A stretch of 64,000 nucleotides of DNA from Nocardia brasiliensis NBRC 14402 (GTDB lineage: Bacteria; Actinomycetota; Actinomycetes; Mycobacteriales; Mycobacteriaceae), in assembly GCF_000308475.2 (NCBI RefSeq), contig NZ_BAFT02000001.1:18593-82592 (forward strand). Direction: 5' to 3'. The notes below the pieces were generated by a model. It saw only the letters and a program-made list of their open reading frames with translations. It had not been told where the DNA came from and ran no database searches. Below are positions 55,005-64,000 of the stretch, piece by piece (the first letter of the stretch is position 1; every line of letters begins with the position of its first letter). Made by a program: the position numbers and the translations under genes.

Positions 55005-55202
55005 GGATTCCTCCCGTCACCCCTGGGTCAGCGCATCGCAGCAAGGCGCTGCGACACGGGCTAGCCGAGCAAAAACAAATAGGGGTTGTTTGGATATATC
55101 CGAGAAATCACCGCATTGTTAGCCCACAATCCTAGGTGCTCGGTGCGCCGACCGCACCGCGACCGCTAGGCTACGAGCAGCGTCGGTGGGTTCGGTGAGG
55201 AT
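55005..55202. promoter_or_regulatory. Divergent regulatory region upstream of the AfsA operon and the espG-like gene
   Basis: About 200 bases with an unusually AT-rich core (55070-55133). It contains the palindrome GGATATATCC (55092-55101) and an inverted repeat ATTGT-N6-ACAAT near 55114-55130. A plausible -10 (TATATC) lies within the first palindrome. Which of the two divergent transcripts each element serves cannot be decided by eye. Confidence 0.45.
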
Positions 55203-55919
55203 GTGATTCGGGCGGTGAGTTGGACGTTCACTCCGGACGAGTTCGCCCACGTCTGGCGGGAAACCGAGCTCGATCGGCACCCGTATCCGTTGCGGATCCT
55301 GGAGACCCCGCGCACCGAAGACGAGGCCGATCGCCTGCGCGCGACCCTCGACGAGCGGCTGCCGCTGCGCGCCGACCCGGACCTGAGCGCCTGTCTGCGC
55401 ATCCTCGCGGCGCCGCAGACCAGGATCGTGGCCATCGGCGGTGCGCACACGCCGGGCAGCGAGCTGCGGCTGCTCGCCGCGGCCATCTACGACCGCGCTG
55501 TGCTCGCCCTGCAGGAGCCGGGCTCGACCCCGGAGTTCGGTGGCCGGGTCCGTCTCACCATCGGGCACAGCGGCAAGCTGGGGGCCCGGATCGCCGGTCT
55601 GCTGCCCACTACCCCACCGGGACAAGAACCCGCGCGCGTCGCGCCCAGCGAGGCGGTACGCGACGAGGAAGTGGTGGTCGCCCAGCGCCCCACCGCGCCA
55701 CGCATCCGCAAGCTGCTGTTGAAGCCGCACTCCGCGGAGGGCCACATTCGGATCGAGTCCCACCTCGACCAGCCCACGCCCGCGCCGGCCATCCACTACA
55801 CCTGGATCGACGTCAAAGGCGACGGGCGGTACCTGATCAGGGCGGGCAAGGAAGTCCACATCACGCCCGCCTCGGCCGAGCAGATCGCCGCACAATTGCA
55901 GAAACGCATTCAGCCGTGA
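55203..55919 (+). CDS. EspG-like ESX secretion-associated protein
   Basis: A 238-residue protein beginning with an EspG-type N-terminus (SWTFTPDEFAHVWRETELDR) and TRIVAIGGAHTPGSELRLLAA. EspG proteins are cytoplasmic chaperones that bind PE/PPE-like substrates for type VII secretion. Here the following genes encode possible substrates. The start is GTG 55203, or GTG 55215. No ESX core genes are in the window. Confidence 0.8.
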   Translation: MIRAVSWTFTPDEFAHVWRETELDRHPYPLRILETPRTEDEADRLRATLDERLPLRADPDLSACLRILAAPQTRIVAIGGAHTPGSELRLLAAAIYDRAVLALQEPGSTPEFGGRVRLTIGHSGKLGARIAGLLPTTPPGQEPARVAPSEAVRDEEVVVAQRPTAPRIRKLLLKPHSAEGHIRIESHLDQPTPAPAIHYTWIDVKGDGRYLIRAGKEVHITPASAEQIAAQLQKRIQP

Positions 55920-56011
55920 CGCCGGTCGGTCCGGCCGAGCGCCGACCAGTGCTGACCGGATACTCGGCTTCGGGATAGTCTGGGGCGGACCGACCATCTC
56001 AGGGGTGTGCG

Positions 56012-56386
56012 ATGACGATCGAGACCAGCCGAGCCGATATCACCCGGTTCAAGCAGGCGGCCCAGGCAGGAACAGTCCAGTTCGATCCGGCTGCGGCGCG
56101 GCAATGTGCGGAGATGTACGAGCGGCAGGCCGAACGGCTGAGCTACCTGCAACAGCGCCTCGAATCCGCCGCTGAACTCGGCGGATTCGGCGGATTCGTC
56201 TCCGCCCAGCAGTTACAGGCCGGCTTCAATCACAAAGCGCGAGATGCCGCGGCGTTGCTCGATCACTACATCGAAGCCGCGTACCGGATGAAAGAAGCGT
56301 TCTTGATCAGCGGCGGACTACTCGAAGAAGCCGACGCCGCCAACGCCGCCGCACTGCGCGCCGTCGCCTCCCGGGTGCCGCGATGA
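56012..56386 (+). CDS. ESX-associated small helical protein
   Basis: A 124-residue helical protein (FKQAAQAGTVQFDPAAARQC, QAERLSYLQQRLESAAELGG, HKARDAAALLDHYIEAAYRM), WXG100/PE-like in size and predicted fold though without a clear WxG. ATG 56012 follows AGGGG. It overlaps the next gene by ATGA, as PE-PPE pairs are often coupled. It may be the partner of the 56383 gene product. Confidence 0.62.
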   Translation: MTIETSRADITRFKQAAQAGTVQFDPAAARQCAEMYERQAERLSYLQQRLESAAELGGFGGFVSAQQLQAGFNHKARDAAALLDHYIEAAYRMKEAFLISGGLLEEADAANAAALRAVASRVPR

Positions 56387-57528
56387 CCGGCGTCGACCCC
56401 GACTACATCAGCTCGATGGAGCACTTCGAGTCGATGCGGCACGAAGAGATCTACGCCAAGGCCCAGCAGATCGACGCCGCCGAGGTGCTGCGCGCGTCGG
56501 TCGCGTGGCTGGAGGTGGCGGGCACGCTCAGCACCTCCTTCCCGCTCACCCGCACCAGCACCGACCGGGTGATGAATTCGATGGAGTGGCAAGGCGCCGC
56601 GGCCGACGCCGCGTTCGCCAGCACCCGCAGCTTCGCCGCGTCGGTGGACGAACTCGCCGCGATCATGGGCCAGGTCGGCGCCCGCCTCGGCGGGGTCGCC
56701 GCGGCCGCCGAGGCGGTCAAGATCGCCGTCGCGCCGCCCGGTGGTTCCGGGCCGATCGGAGCCGTCGCCAAACTCCTGGAAGCCGCGCACGTCATCGATG
56801 CGCAGATGGCGGAGGAGGCGCTGCGCCAAGAAGCGGTGCTGGCCATGAACATGGTGTACAAACCGGCGTACGGCACGGCGGGCAAAGCTGTTCCGGCGCT
56901 TCCCGCTCCGCCGCAGCTGCCCGGGATCCAGTCGGCGCCGCCGCCACCGAAACAACGCCAGGCGCCCCAGTACTTCCCGCAGGACGAGCAGCCGTCGACG
57001 CCGCAGGACAGTTACCCGTCCGCGCCGAACGGACAACCGCAGGTGCCGCCGAACGGTCAGCCGCAGGCCCCGTCGTCCCCCGAATCACAAGCGCCGCAAC
57101 ACCCTTCGACGCCGCCGACCACCCAATCGCCCTCCCCCGCACCGGCTCCGCCGCCGACCCAGGACGCGCCGCCGGCCACCCAATCTCCCTCTCCCACACC
57201 GGCTCCGCCGACAACGCAGGCTCCGCCGACCCAGGACGCGCCGCCCACCACACAGGCGCCACCTCCGACAACACAGCAAGCACCTCCGCCGCCGCCCACC
57301 ACACAGGCGCCGCCGCCCCCGCCCCCGACGCACGAGCCGCCGGCCCCGCCGACCCGCGACGCTCCACCGCCCGCACCGCCGAGCCAACAAGCGCCGCCAC
57401 CCCCGCCCCCGGGCACCCTCCCCGACCCCGGCGGCCAGCCGGGCGTCACCGGCCCCATTCCCTCGGAAGACGAACAGCAACCCCCGTCGACCACCAACCA
57501 ACCCGGCGTGGTCCCGTCCCAGAAGTAG
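56383..57528 (+). CDS. PPE-like protein with long proline-rich C-terminus
   Basis: A 381-residue protein. Residues 1 to about 170 are helical and PPE/WXG-like, with a WQG turn in SMEWQGAAADAAFAST and an Ala-rich helix pair. Residues from about 175 to the end are almost only Pro, Gln, Thr, Ser and Ala (TQAPP, TTQDAPP units), probably an extended stalk. The helical part would be the EspG-bound, secreted domain. Start is ATG 56383 inside an ATGA overlap. Confidence 0.68.
   Translation: MTGVDPDYISSMEHFESMRHEEIYAKAQQIDAAEVLRASVAWLEVAGTLSTSFPLTRTSTDRVMNSMEWQGAAADAAFASTRSFAASVDELAAIMGQVGARLGGVAAAAEAVKIAVAPPGGSGPIGAVAKLLEAAHVIDAQMAEEALRQEAVLAMNMVYKPAYGTAGKAVPALPAPPQLPGIQSAPPPPKQRQAPQYFPQDEQPSTPQDSYPSAPNGQPQVPPNGQPQAPSSPESQAPQHPSTPPTTQSPSPAPAPPPTQDAPPATQSPSPTPAPPTTQAPPTQDAPPTTQAPPPTTQQAPPPPPTTQAPPPPPPTHEPPAPPTRDAPPPAPPSQQAPPPPPPGTLPDPGGQPGVTGPIPSEDEQQPPSTTNQPGVVPSQK
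57050..57480 (+). repeat. Proline-rich low-complexity coding repeat
   Basis: Imperfect short units such as PPTTQAPP and PPPTQDAPP repeat through the C-terminal half of the PPE-like protein, giving a strongly C-biased DNA strand that leaves long spurious open frames on both strands. Confidence 0.75.
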
Positions 57529-58071
57529 ACCCAATCCACCTGGGCCGCCACGTATCCCAGCGGCTCAGGTGCCACCATCGAGTCGTTGTCGACCCGGACC
57601 GGCGGGTGCGCGGCCGTGGCGGCCCGGTCGAACAGTCGGCCGACGAGCACCACCGCCCCGCAACAGTGCGAAATGTAGCGCCTCGGGGCGGACGTAGTCA
57701 GCGCGGTTGTGCAGAGCGCGGGCACCGAATGCACGCGGCGGCGCCGATTCTGCGCGTAGCCCCGCGAGCGCGCGGCGCAGGCGACGTCGGCCATCATCGG
57801 CCTCGGGACCTGCGGCGGCGGGTGGAGACAACGAGGTCGTCGCGCACCCAGACCTTGGGCGCAGCAACGGTTTTCACGTCAGCAGAGCGCACGTCGGGCC
57901 GAGCGGGCGGGTCGTGGTGCCGGTGCATGCCGGGCAGGACGCGCCGAATCGTAGGACCAGCGCACGCCGGACCGTGCACCCGAGTCGCAGAACCACGCCG
58001 CGCACAGTCACCCGAAACGCGGCACCAGGCCACGCGGAGTGGGATCGGTTCGCGTTGCGGTGCCGGGCCGC
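57529..58071. other. 540-base stretch without a supported gene
   Basis: Between the PPE-like gene and the proB stop, no frame shows convincing family residues. Short open frames on both strands are Arg-rich with composition unlike the neighbours. No tRNA, hairpin-T-run or insertion-sequence end was recognised. It could be decayed coding sequence. Confidence 0.45.
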
Positions 58072-59208
58072 TCAGACCTTTACGAGGTCGTCGGCGTGGA
58101 TTACGGGGCGTTGCATGGTTTCCGGGAGTTCGGCGGTGGAGTGGCCGAGCATGGTGGTGAGTTCGGTGCTGTCGTAAGCCACGACGCCGCGGGCAACTAT
58201 CCGGTCGTCGGTGGTGACGAGGTCGACCACGTCGCCGCCGTAGAAGCGGCCGCGCAGGCCGGTGACGCCTGCGGCCAGGAGGGAGCGGCGGGCCACGACG
58301 GCTCGGGCCGCCCCGTCATCGATGAGCAGCGCGCCGCGGCTGTCGGCGGCGTGCCGGACCCAGAACTTGCGGGCGGACAGGCGAACCGGGCGGGCAGCGA
58401 ACGCGGTGCCGACCGTGCCACTGGTCAACGCGACGTCCGCGGCGGTGGCGGCGGCGAGCAGCACCGGCACGCCCGCGTCCGCGGCCAAGCGGGCGGCGGA
58501 CAGCTTGGACGCCATGCCGCCGGTGCCCAGCGCGCCACCGCTGCCCGCGATCACCCCGTCCAGGTCGGCGCTGCTGCGCACCTCGGGGATGAAGTTCGCG
58601 GCACCCTTGCGCGGGTCACCGTCGTAGAGGCCCTCGACATCGGAGAGCAGGACGAGCGCGTCGGCGCCGACGAGGTGTGCGACAAGGGCGGCGAGCCGGT
58701 CGTTGTCGCCGAAACGGATCTCTTCGGTTGCTACGGTGTCGTTTTCGTTCACCACGGCGATCGCGCCGAGCGAACGCAAGCGGTCCAGGGTGCGCTGTGC
58801 GTTGCGGTGGTGCTCGCGGCGCGCGAAATCGTCTGCGCTGAGCAGAACTTGGCCGACCGTGCGGTCGTAGCGCGCAAACGAGGTGCCCCAAGCGTGCGCG
58901 AGCGCGAGCTGGCCGACGCTGGCCGCGGCCTGCTTCGTGGCGAGATCACGCGGCCGGCTGCTGAGCCCGAGCGGTGCGATGCCTGCGCCGATGGCGCCCG
59001 AGGACACCACCACCACATCGGATCCCGCGCGCATCCGTGCCTCCACCGCGTCGGCGAGCCGGTCGAGCCGCGCGAGGTCGATCCCGCCTGCCAGACTGGT
59101 GAGCGCGGAGGAACCGATCTTCACGACCACCCGCCGCGCCGACGCGATCGCCTGCCGCGCCTCGCTCAGCTCCGAATCCACTTCGGTCACACCCGAATTC
59201 CCCGTCAT
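58072..59208 (-). CDS. proB: Glutamate 5-kinase
   Basis: A 378-residue protein: an amino-acid kinase domain ([64 protein letters not shown]) followed by a C-terminal PUA domain. It phosphorylates glutamate as the first step of proline synthesis. The next enzyme, ProA, is encoded 39 kb away in this window. The start is ATG 59208. It is 52 bases after obg and probably co-transcribed. Confidence 0.96.
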   Translation of the reverse strand: MTGNSGVTEVDSELSEARQAIASARRVVVKIGSSALTSLAGGIDLARLDRLADAVEARMRAGSDVVVVSSGAIGAGIAPLGLSSRPRDLATKQAAASVGQLALAHAWGTSFARYDRTVGQVLLSADDFARREHHRNAQRTLDRLRSLGAIAVVNENDTVATEEIRFGDNDRLAALVAHLVGADALVLLSDVEGLYDGDPRKGAANFIPEVRSSADLDGVIAGSGGALGTGGMASKLSAARLAADAGVPVLLAAATAADVALTSGTVGTAFAARPVRLSARKFWVRHAADSRGALLIDDGAARAVVARRSLLAAGVTGLRGRFYGGDVVDLVTTDDRIVARGVVAYDSTELTTMLGHSTAELPETMQRPVIHADDLVKV

Positions 59209-59260
59209 AGCCCTCGAACTCCCTGCGCCGCAATCGAATCCACCGACACCGGACCGGCCG

Positions 59261-60715
59261 CTACTCCTCGTCGTCCTTGACCAGACCGCGGCGCACCCGG
59301 GAGGCGTGTTTGCGTTCGGCGGCGCTGATCCGGTTGTCCTGTTCCAGGCGGATATCCGTGCCGCGACCGGTGGGCACCATGTCGATGCCCGCCGAGATCT
59401 GCGGCTCCCACTCGAAGGTCACGTTGCCGATGGTCACCGGGGCTCCCGGCTCCGCACCCTGTTTGACCAGTTCGTCTTCCACGCCGAGACGGGCGAGCCG
59501 GTCGGCGAGGTAGCCGACGGCTTCGTCGTTGTCGAACTGGGTCTGCTTGACCCAGCGTTCCGGCTGCGGGCCGCGCACGATGAAGCCGCCCGGCTCCTCG
59601 GGATCGGCGATGACACTGAACCCGGTCTCGTTGACCGCGATCGGCCGGATCACCGGACGGGCGGGCGCCGCCTTCGGATGCGCCGCCCGATACTGCAGCA
59701 CCAGATCGGCGAGCGCGAAGGTCAAGGGCCGCAGACCTTCTCGGCTCACGGCCGAGATCTCGAAGACCGGCCAGCCCCGCGCGGTGAACTCCGGGGTGAC
59801 CATCTCGGCGAGCTCGGCGGCGTCCGGAACGTCGATCTTGTTCAGGATGACCACGCGCGGCCGATCGGCCAGGTCGCCGAGGTCGGCGTCGGCGCTGAGC
59901 GCCGGTTTGTAGGCAGCGAGTTCGGCTTCGAGTGCGTCCACGTCGGACACCGGATCGCGACCAGGTTCGAGGGTCGCGCAGTCGACGACGTGCGCGAGTA
60001 CCGCGCACCGTTCCAGATGCCGCAGGAAGTCGAGGCCGAGCCCACGGCCTTCGCTCGCGCCGGGAATCAGGCCGGGCACGTCGGCGACGGTGAAGGTGGT
60101 GTCCCCGCTGAGCACCACGCCGAGGTTCGGCACCAGCGTGGTGAACGGGTAGTCCGCGATCTTCGGCTTGGCCGCCGACAGCACGGACACGAGCGAGGAC
60201 TTCCCCGCCGACGGGAAGCCGACCAGGCCGACATCGGCCACGGACTTCAATTCGAGAACGAGGTCGCATTCTTCGCCGTCCTCGCCGAGCAGCGCGAAGC
60301 CGGGGGCTTTGCGCGCCTTCGAGGCGAGTGCGGCGTTGCCGAGACCGCCGCGGCCGCCGCGGGCCGCGATGTAGCGGTTGCCCGCGCCGACGAGGTCCAT
60401 CAGGACCTTGCCCTCGTTGTCGAGCACCATGGTGCCGTCCGGCACCTTGAGCAGCAGGTCGGTGCCCTGCTTGCCGTCGCGGTTACCGCCCTCGCCCGGC
60501 TTGCCGTTGCCGGCTTTGGCGTGCGGGTGGAAGTGGAAGTCCAGCAGGGTGTGCACGTTGGAATCGACCTCGAGGATCACGTTCCCGCCGTGGCCGCCGT
60601 TGCCGCCGTTGGGCCCGCCGAGCGGCATGAACTTCTCGCGGAGCACCGAAGCGCACCCGTGGCCGCCCTTGCCTGCGCGCACGTGCAGTACGACACGGTC
60701 GATGAACTTGGACAT
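59261..60715 (-). CDS. obg: GTPase Obg/CgtA
   Basis: A 484-residue protein with the glycine-rich Obg fold ([33 protein letters not shown]), the G domain ([40 protein letters not shown]) and a C-terminal OCT domain. It acts in large-subunit assembly and stress control. ATG 60715 ([12 protein letters not shown]) is the family start. Order proB-obg-rpmA-rplU is as in mycobacteria. Confidence 0.97.
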   Translation of the reverse strand: MSKFIDRVVLHVRAGKGGHGCASVLREKFMPLGGPNGGNGGHGGNVILEVDSNVHTLLDFHFHPHAKAGNGKPGEGGNRDGKQGTDLLLKVPDGTMVLDNEGKVLMDLVGAGNRYIAARGGRGGLGNAALASKARKAPGFALLGEDGEECDLVLELKSVADVGLVGFPSAGKSSLVSVLSAAKPKIADYPFTTLVPNLGVVLSGDTTFTVADVPGLIPGASEGRGLGLDFLRHLERCAVLAHVVDCATLEPGRDPVSDVDALEAELAAYKPALSADADLGDLADRPRVVILNKIDVPDAAELAEMVTPEFTARGWPVFEISAVSREGLRPLTFALADLVLQYRAAHPKAAPARPVIRPIAVNETGFSVIADPEEPGGFIVRGPQPERWVKQTQFDNDEAVGYLADRLARLGVEDELVKQGAEPGAPVTIGNVTFEWEPQISAGIDMVPTGRGTDIRLEQDNRISAAERKHASRVRRGLVKDDEE

Positions 60716-60783
60716 GTGGCGATCATCCTCCTTCAGGACTGGTCGTTGGCTGAGGCTGTGCCGGAAACGCACGGGGCCTGCGG

Positions 60784-60821
60784 AAAACACAAAACGGGCC
60801 AGGGTTTGCGACCCTGACCCG
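60784..60821 (-). terminator. Intrinsic terminator between rpmA and obg
   Basis: The arms 60795-60805 (CGGGCCAGGGT) and 60811-60821 pair with one internal mismatch around a five-base loop. On the minus strand the stem is followed by TTTTGTGTTTT. It should partly separate rplU-rpmA from obg-proB. Confidence 0.8.
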
Positions 60822-60848
60822 CTCGGCTGTTGTCTGGAGAGGTAAGGC

Positions 60849-61115
60849 CTAGGCCTCGACCGGCTCCGCGACGACGATGTTGACGGTCTTGCGTCCACGC
60901 TTGGTGCCGAACTCGACGGCGCCCGCCGCGAGGGCGAACAGGGTGTCGTCACCGCCACGGCCGACGTTCACGCCGGGGTGGAAGTGGGTGCCACGCTGAC
61001 GCACCAGGATCTCGCCCGCGTTGACCTTCTGGCCGCCGAAGCGCTTCACGCCGAGTCGCTGGGCGTTGGAATCGCGACCGTTCCGGGAGCTGGATGCACC
61101 CTTCTTGTGTGCCAT
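60849..61115 (-). CDS. rpmA: 50S ribosomal protein L27
   Basis: An 88-residue L27: [58 protein letters not shown]. It is placed after rplU, as in most bacteria. Confidence 0.98.
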   Translation of the reverse strand: MAHKKGASSSRNGRDSNAQRLGVKRFGGQKVNAGEILVRQRGTHFHPGVNVGRGGDDTLFALAAGAVEFGTKRGRKTVNIVVAEPVEA

Positions 61116-61137
61116 AGCTGAATCTCCTCGGGATGTC

Positions 61138-61449
61138 TTACTTGATGCCGGTGACCTTGATGACCGTCAGCGGCTGACGGTGACCCTGACGCTTGTGGTA
61201 TCCGGTCTTGTTCTTGAACTTGTGGATGCGGATCTTCGGGCCCTTGGTCTGCTCGACGACCTCTGCGGCCACGGAGACCTTGGCCAGCTTGGCGGCGTCG
61301 GTGGTCAGGTCTGCCCCGTCGACGACGAGAACCGGATCCAGGGAGACGGACGTGCCCGGCTTACCCTCGATCTTCTCGACCTTCACCAGGTCACCGACCG
61401 CGACCTTGTACTGCTTTCCGCCGGTCTTGACGATCGCGTACGTTGCCAT
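61138..61449 (-). CDS. rplU: 50S ribosomal protein L21
   Basis: A 103-residue L21: [55 protein letters not shown] 61449 has a GGAGGAAG site eight bases upstream, so the longer open frame is not used. It leads the rplU-rpmA unit. Confidence 0.98.
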   Translation of the reverse strand: MATYAIVKTGGKQYKVAVGDLVKVEKIEGKPGTSVSLDPVLVVDGADLTTDAAKLAKVSVAAEVVEQTKGPKIRIHKFKNKTGYHKRQGHRQPLTVIKVTGIK

Positions 61450-61790
61450 CGGTCGGCTTCCTCCACTCGAATAAGTACAGTCATGTTTCTTCTCGCGGCG
61501 CAAGTTCGCGACGCGAGATGTTCTTGGCTGGCTTGCTGCGCGGGGCGTGGTATAACGCCCATCGCCAGGCAGCGACCGACCAAGGTTACCAGAGCACCCC
61601 GGCAACGACACAATCCGGCCTCCGGCAGCCTGCGAGCAACTCGGCGGCCAGGGGTTTCGGCCCGCAGGCAGCCGGGTCGGCCGCGGTCTACGCGGCGCGG
61701 TGCGCCCCGGCGAAACCGCCCACCGGCAAACGATTCGGCCGGTCGTACCCCGTGGGTGCGACCGGCCGAATCAGGCTGACGGATCAGCTG
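61450..61790. other. Intergenic region between rplU and rne
   Basis: About 340 bases without a supported gene. It has a possible rplU promoter -10 (TTATAC on the minus strand, plus coordinates 61550-61555), a leader of roughly 95 bases, and a long hairpin after rne (61732-61772). No ribosomal-protein leader structure could be confirmed by eye. Confidence 0.45.
61732..61772 (-). terminator. Long hairpin after rne
   Basis: GATTCGGCCGGTCG (61732-61745) pairs with 61759-61772, and ACCC/GGGT pair inside with one mismatch between. It lies just past the rne stop; the minus strand then reads GTTTG, so U-richness is weak. Confidence 0.6.
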
Positions 61791-64000
61791 TTACGACTCT
61801 TCCGGCGGCGGCCCCGCGGGACGCCCGACCGCACGCCGCCGCGGCCTGCGCTCCGGCACCACGACCGGGACATCGGCCGTGTAGTCGACGGCGGGTGCGG
61901 GCGCGTGGTCCGCGGTCGGCAGCACGAACACCGCACCGCTGCTGTCCGCGGCGGGCGCGGCCACCGAGCGGGCCACCCGACGCCGCCGGGTGGTGCGTGG
62001 CGCCGGCTCCGGCACGCCGTTGGTCACCGCATGATTCTCGGCGGCCTTCGGCTCAGCGGTCTTCGGCTCAGCAGCCCGCGGCTCAGTGGTCTTCGGCTCA
62101 GCGACCTTTGCCTCGGCAGCCTGCGGCTCAGCGACCTTCGGCTCGGAAACCTTCGGCTCGGCAGCGACCGGCTCCGGTGCGACGGGAGCCGCGGCGCGCG
62201 TCTCGACCTCCGTGGCCTCGACGACTTCGGCCGGTTCGGTCTCCTCGTCCTGCGCGGGCACGGCGACCACGGCCTCGGTCGTGACCGCCTCGGTTACCTC
62301 GTCGGCAGCGGCGGTCACGCGTGCTTCGTCGGCCCCCGTGCCGTGGCCAGCGGAATCGGCTTCGGCCGCAGCGGAACCCGCTTCGGCGTCGACCGCGCCC
62401 GACTCGGCCGCCTTCGGCTCCTCGTGCGCCGCGTCCTCACCATGGTGGGCCGCCATCGCCAGCGCGACCGGATGGGCCCGCTTGACGGCGATGTCCTCCT
62501 CGGACTCCGCGGGGGCGGTGCCGTTGGCGGCCGCCGCGGGGGCGGCCGGAGCGGCGCCCTTGTCGCGACCGCGACGACGACGCGACCCGGTTTCCCGCGT
62601 GCCGCGGCCCGCGCTGTCCTCGCCGGAGGACGGCTCGACGGGGTACGCGTGCACCAGGATGCCGCGGCCATGGCAGTGCTCACACGTGGTGGAGAACGCC
62701 TCTACCAGGCCGGTGCCCAGCTTCTTCCTGGTCATCTGCACCAGACCGAGCGAGGTCACCTCGGACACCTGGTGCCGGGTGCGGTCCCGGCCGAGCGCCT
62801 CGGTCAGCCTGCGCAGCACCAGGTCCCGGTTCGACTCGAGCACCATGTCGATGAAGTCGACGACGATCATGCCGCCGATATCGCGCAACCGCATCTGGCG
62901 CACGATCTCCTCGGCCGCCTCCAGGTTGTTGCGGGTGACCGTCTCTTCCAGGTTGCTGCCGCCGGCGCCGGTGAACTTGCCGGTGTTCACGTCGACCACG
63001 GTCATCGCCTCGGTGCGGTCGATCACCAGGGTGCCGCCCGAGGGCAGCCACACCTTGCGATCGAGCGCCTTGGCGAGCTGCTCGTCGATGCGGTAGGTCT
63101 CGAACACGTCCACGCCGTTGTTCTCGTGCCGGGCGACCCGGGCGAGCATCTCCGGCGCGACGGTGCCGATGTACTTCTCGACCGTGCTCCAGGCCCGGTC
63201 ACCCTCGATGACGAGCTTGGAGAAGTCCTCGTTGAACAGGTCACGGATGACCTTGACCAACAGGTCCGGCTCTTCGTACAGCGTCTTGGGCGCGCCGTCG
63301 TTCTTGCCCGCGGCGGCCTTCTCGATGGTGCGCCAGGTGGCCTGCAGGCGTTCGACGTCACGCGCCAGTTCCTCTTCGGCCACGCCTTCGGACGCGGTGC
63401 GGATGATCACGCCCGCGTCGTTGGGCACGATGTCGCGCAGAATCTCCTTGAGCCGCTTGCGCTCGGTGTCGGGCAGTTTGCGGCTGATCCCGGTGGACGT
63501 GCCGCCCGGCACGTACACGAGGAAGCGGCCGGCCAGGCTGATCTGCGTGGTCAGCCGGGCGCCCTTGTGCCCGACCGGATCCTTCGAGACCTGCACGAGC
63601 ACCTGATCGCCGGGCTTGAGCGCCTGCTCGATCTTGCGTTCCTTGCCGCCGAGCCCGGCGGCCTCCCAGTTCACCTCGCCCGCGTACAGCACGCCGTTGC
63701 GGCCGCGGCCGATGTCGACGAACGCCGCCTCCATGCTGGGCAGCACGTTCTGCACCTTGCCGAGGTAGACGTTGCCCACCATGGACGCGGACCCGGTGCT
63801 GGTGACGAAGTGCTCGACCAGGATGCTGTCCTCGAGCACCGCGACCTGCGTCGCGGTCGGATGATCCGGGAACGCCTTCTCGCGCACCACCATCACCCGG
63901 TCGACTGCCTCGCGGCGGGCCAGGAACTCCGACTCGGTCAGGATCGGCGGGCGGCGGCGACCGGCCTCGCGGCCGTCGCGCCTGCGCTGCCGCTTGGCCT
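61791..64000 (-). CDS. rne: Ribonuclease E/G (5' end outside the window)
   Basis: The visible 736 codons hold the RNase E/G core: S1-type segment (VGNVYLGKVQNVLPSMEAAFVDIG), 5'-sensor and catalytic part with TVVDVNTGKFTG and GGMIVVDFIDM, and the zinc-link TCEHCHGRG. A region before it (RRRPPILTESEFLARREAVD) continues in frame to the window edge, so the true start lies beyond 64000. The C-terminal 260 residues are acidic and Ala/Glu/Pro-rich with AEPK-type repeats. The enzyme starts mRNA decay and rRNA processing. Confidence 0.95.
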   Translation of the reverse strand, partial: AKRQRRRDGREAGRRRPPILTESEFLARREAVDRVMVVREKAFPDHPTATQVAVLEDSILVEHFVTSTGSASMVGNVYLGKVQNVLPSMEAAFVDIGRGRNGVLYAGEVNWEAAGLGGKERKIEQALKPGDQVLVQVSKDPVGHKGARLTTQISLAGRFLVYVPGGTSTGISRKLPDTERKRLKEILRDIVPNDAGVIIRTASEGVAEEELARDVERLQATWRTIEKAAAGKNDGAPKTLYEEPDLLVKVIRDLFNEDFSKLVIEGDRAWSTVEKYIGTVAPEMLARVARHENNGVDVFETYRIDEQLAKALDRKVWLPSGGTLVIDRTEAMTVVDVNTGKFTGAGGSNLEETVTRNNLEAAEEIVRQMRLRDIGGMIVVDFIDMVLESNRDLVLRRLTEALGRDRTRHQVSEVTSLGLVQMTRKKLGTGLVEAFSTTCEHCHGRGILVHAYPVEPSSGEDSAGRGTRETGSRRRRGRDKGAAPAAPAAAANGTAPAESEEDIAVKRAHPVALAMAAHHGEDAAHEEPKAAESGAVDAEAGSAAAEADSAGHGTGADEARVTAAADEVTEAVTTEAVVAVPAQDEETEPAEVVEATEVETRAAAPVAPEPVAAEPKVSEPKVAEPQAAEAKVAEPKTTEPRAAEPKTAEPKAAENHAVTNGVPEPAPRTTRRRRVARSVAAPAADSSGAVFVLPTADHAPAPAVDYTADVPVVVPERRPRRRAVGRPAGPPPEES
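62035..62180 (-). repeat. 15-bp coding repeats in the rne C-terminal tail
   Basis: Around ten near-copies of a five-residue unit (AEPKV, SEPKV, AEPQA, AEAKV, AEPKT, TEPRA, AEPKT, AEPKA) form a disordered, charged linker. Unit number may vary between strains. Confidence 0.8.

Noticed and set aside
56383..57528. Calling the gene a full ESX locus component such as EccB/EccC
   Set aside because: No membrane segments or ATPase motifs; only PPE-like helices and a proline-rich tail.
57057..57797. Minus-strand Gly/Val-rich frame opposite the proline-rich PPE-like tail
   Set aside because: Arises from the low-complexity repeat on the other strand; no coherent domain.
57529..58071. A mobile-element remnant next to proB
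   Set aside because: No transposase motif, terminal inverted repeat or target duplication could be seen.

Overview
This is a high-GC actinobacterial chromosome segment, most likely from Nocardia or a close mycolic-acid-producing relative. The order holA, comEC, comEA, degV, octT-like, gpgP-like, rsfS, nadD, then proA, rbsK, proB, obg, rpmA, rplU and rne follows the Mycobacterium tuberculosis Rv2412-Rv2444c region. EspG-like and PPE-like genes also point to Mycobacteriales. Gene identities rest on translated motifs and family knowledge; no database search was run.

Layout. Positions 1-700 hold a secreted-protein gene that appears broken by two frameshifts. Positions 719-11343 are the conserved minus-strand core: DNA polymerase III delta, the ComEC/ComEA DNA-uptake pair, DegV, two methylglucose lipopolysaccharide-type enzymes, RsfS and NadD, with one plus-strand DUF5984-like gene. 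Positions 11431-18981 hold proA followed by a MoxR ATPase, a VWA protein, an HSP90-family protein and a TPR protein on the same strand. Positions 19049-30611 carry ribokinase, a FluG-like pair (glutamine synthetase-like plus amidohydrolase), RtcB, a diguanylate cyclase, a RecQ-family helicase with a phosphoribosyltransferase-like tail, a toxin-antitoxin pair, a stand-alone LigD-type polymerase and a 2-hydroxyacid dehydrogenase.

Positions 30765-43961 are accessory. They include an operon of esterase, SDR, diiron protein, Baeyer-Villiger-type monooxygenase and MerR regulator; a single reading frame that joins a GT4 glycosyltransferase to a cytochrome P450; an O-methyltransferase; and a TetR gene divergent from a frameshifted methyltransferase, with paired operators between them.

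Positions 44063-55004 are an eight-gene minus-strand operon in which every junction is a 4- or 8-base overlap. It encodes a PEP-synthase/rifampin-phosphotransferase-like enzyme, a fatty acyl-AMP ligase fused to a nucleotidyltransferase, an acyl carrier protein, a thioester-reductase-like SDR, an NDP-kinase-like protein, an AfsA (gamma-butyrolactone synthase) homologue, a nitroreductase and a UbiA-type membrane enzyme. This is the strongest candidate for an undescribed biosynthetic system here. Positions 55203-57528 hold an EspG-like gene and two ESX-associated genes. The window closes with proB, obg, rpmA, rplU and the 5'-truncated rne.
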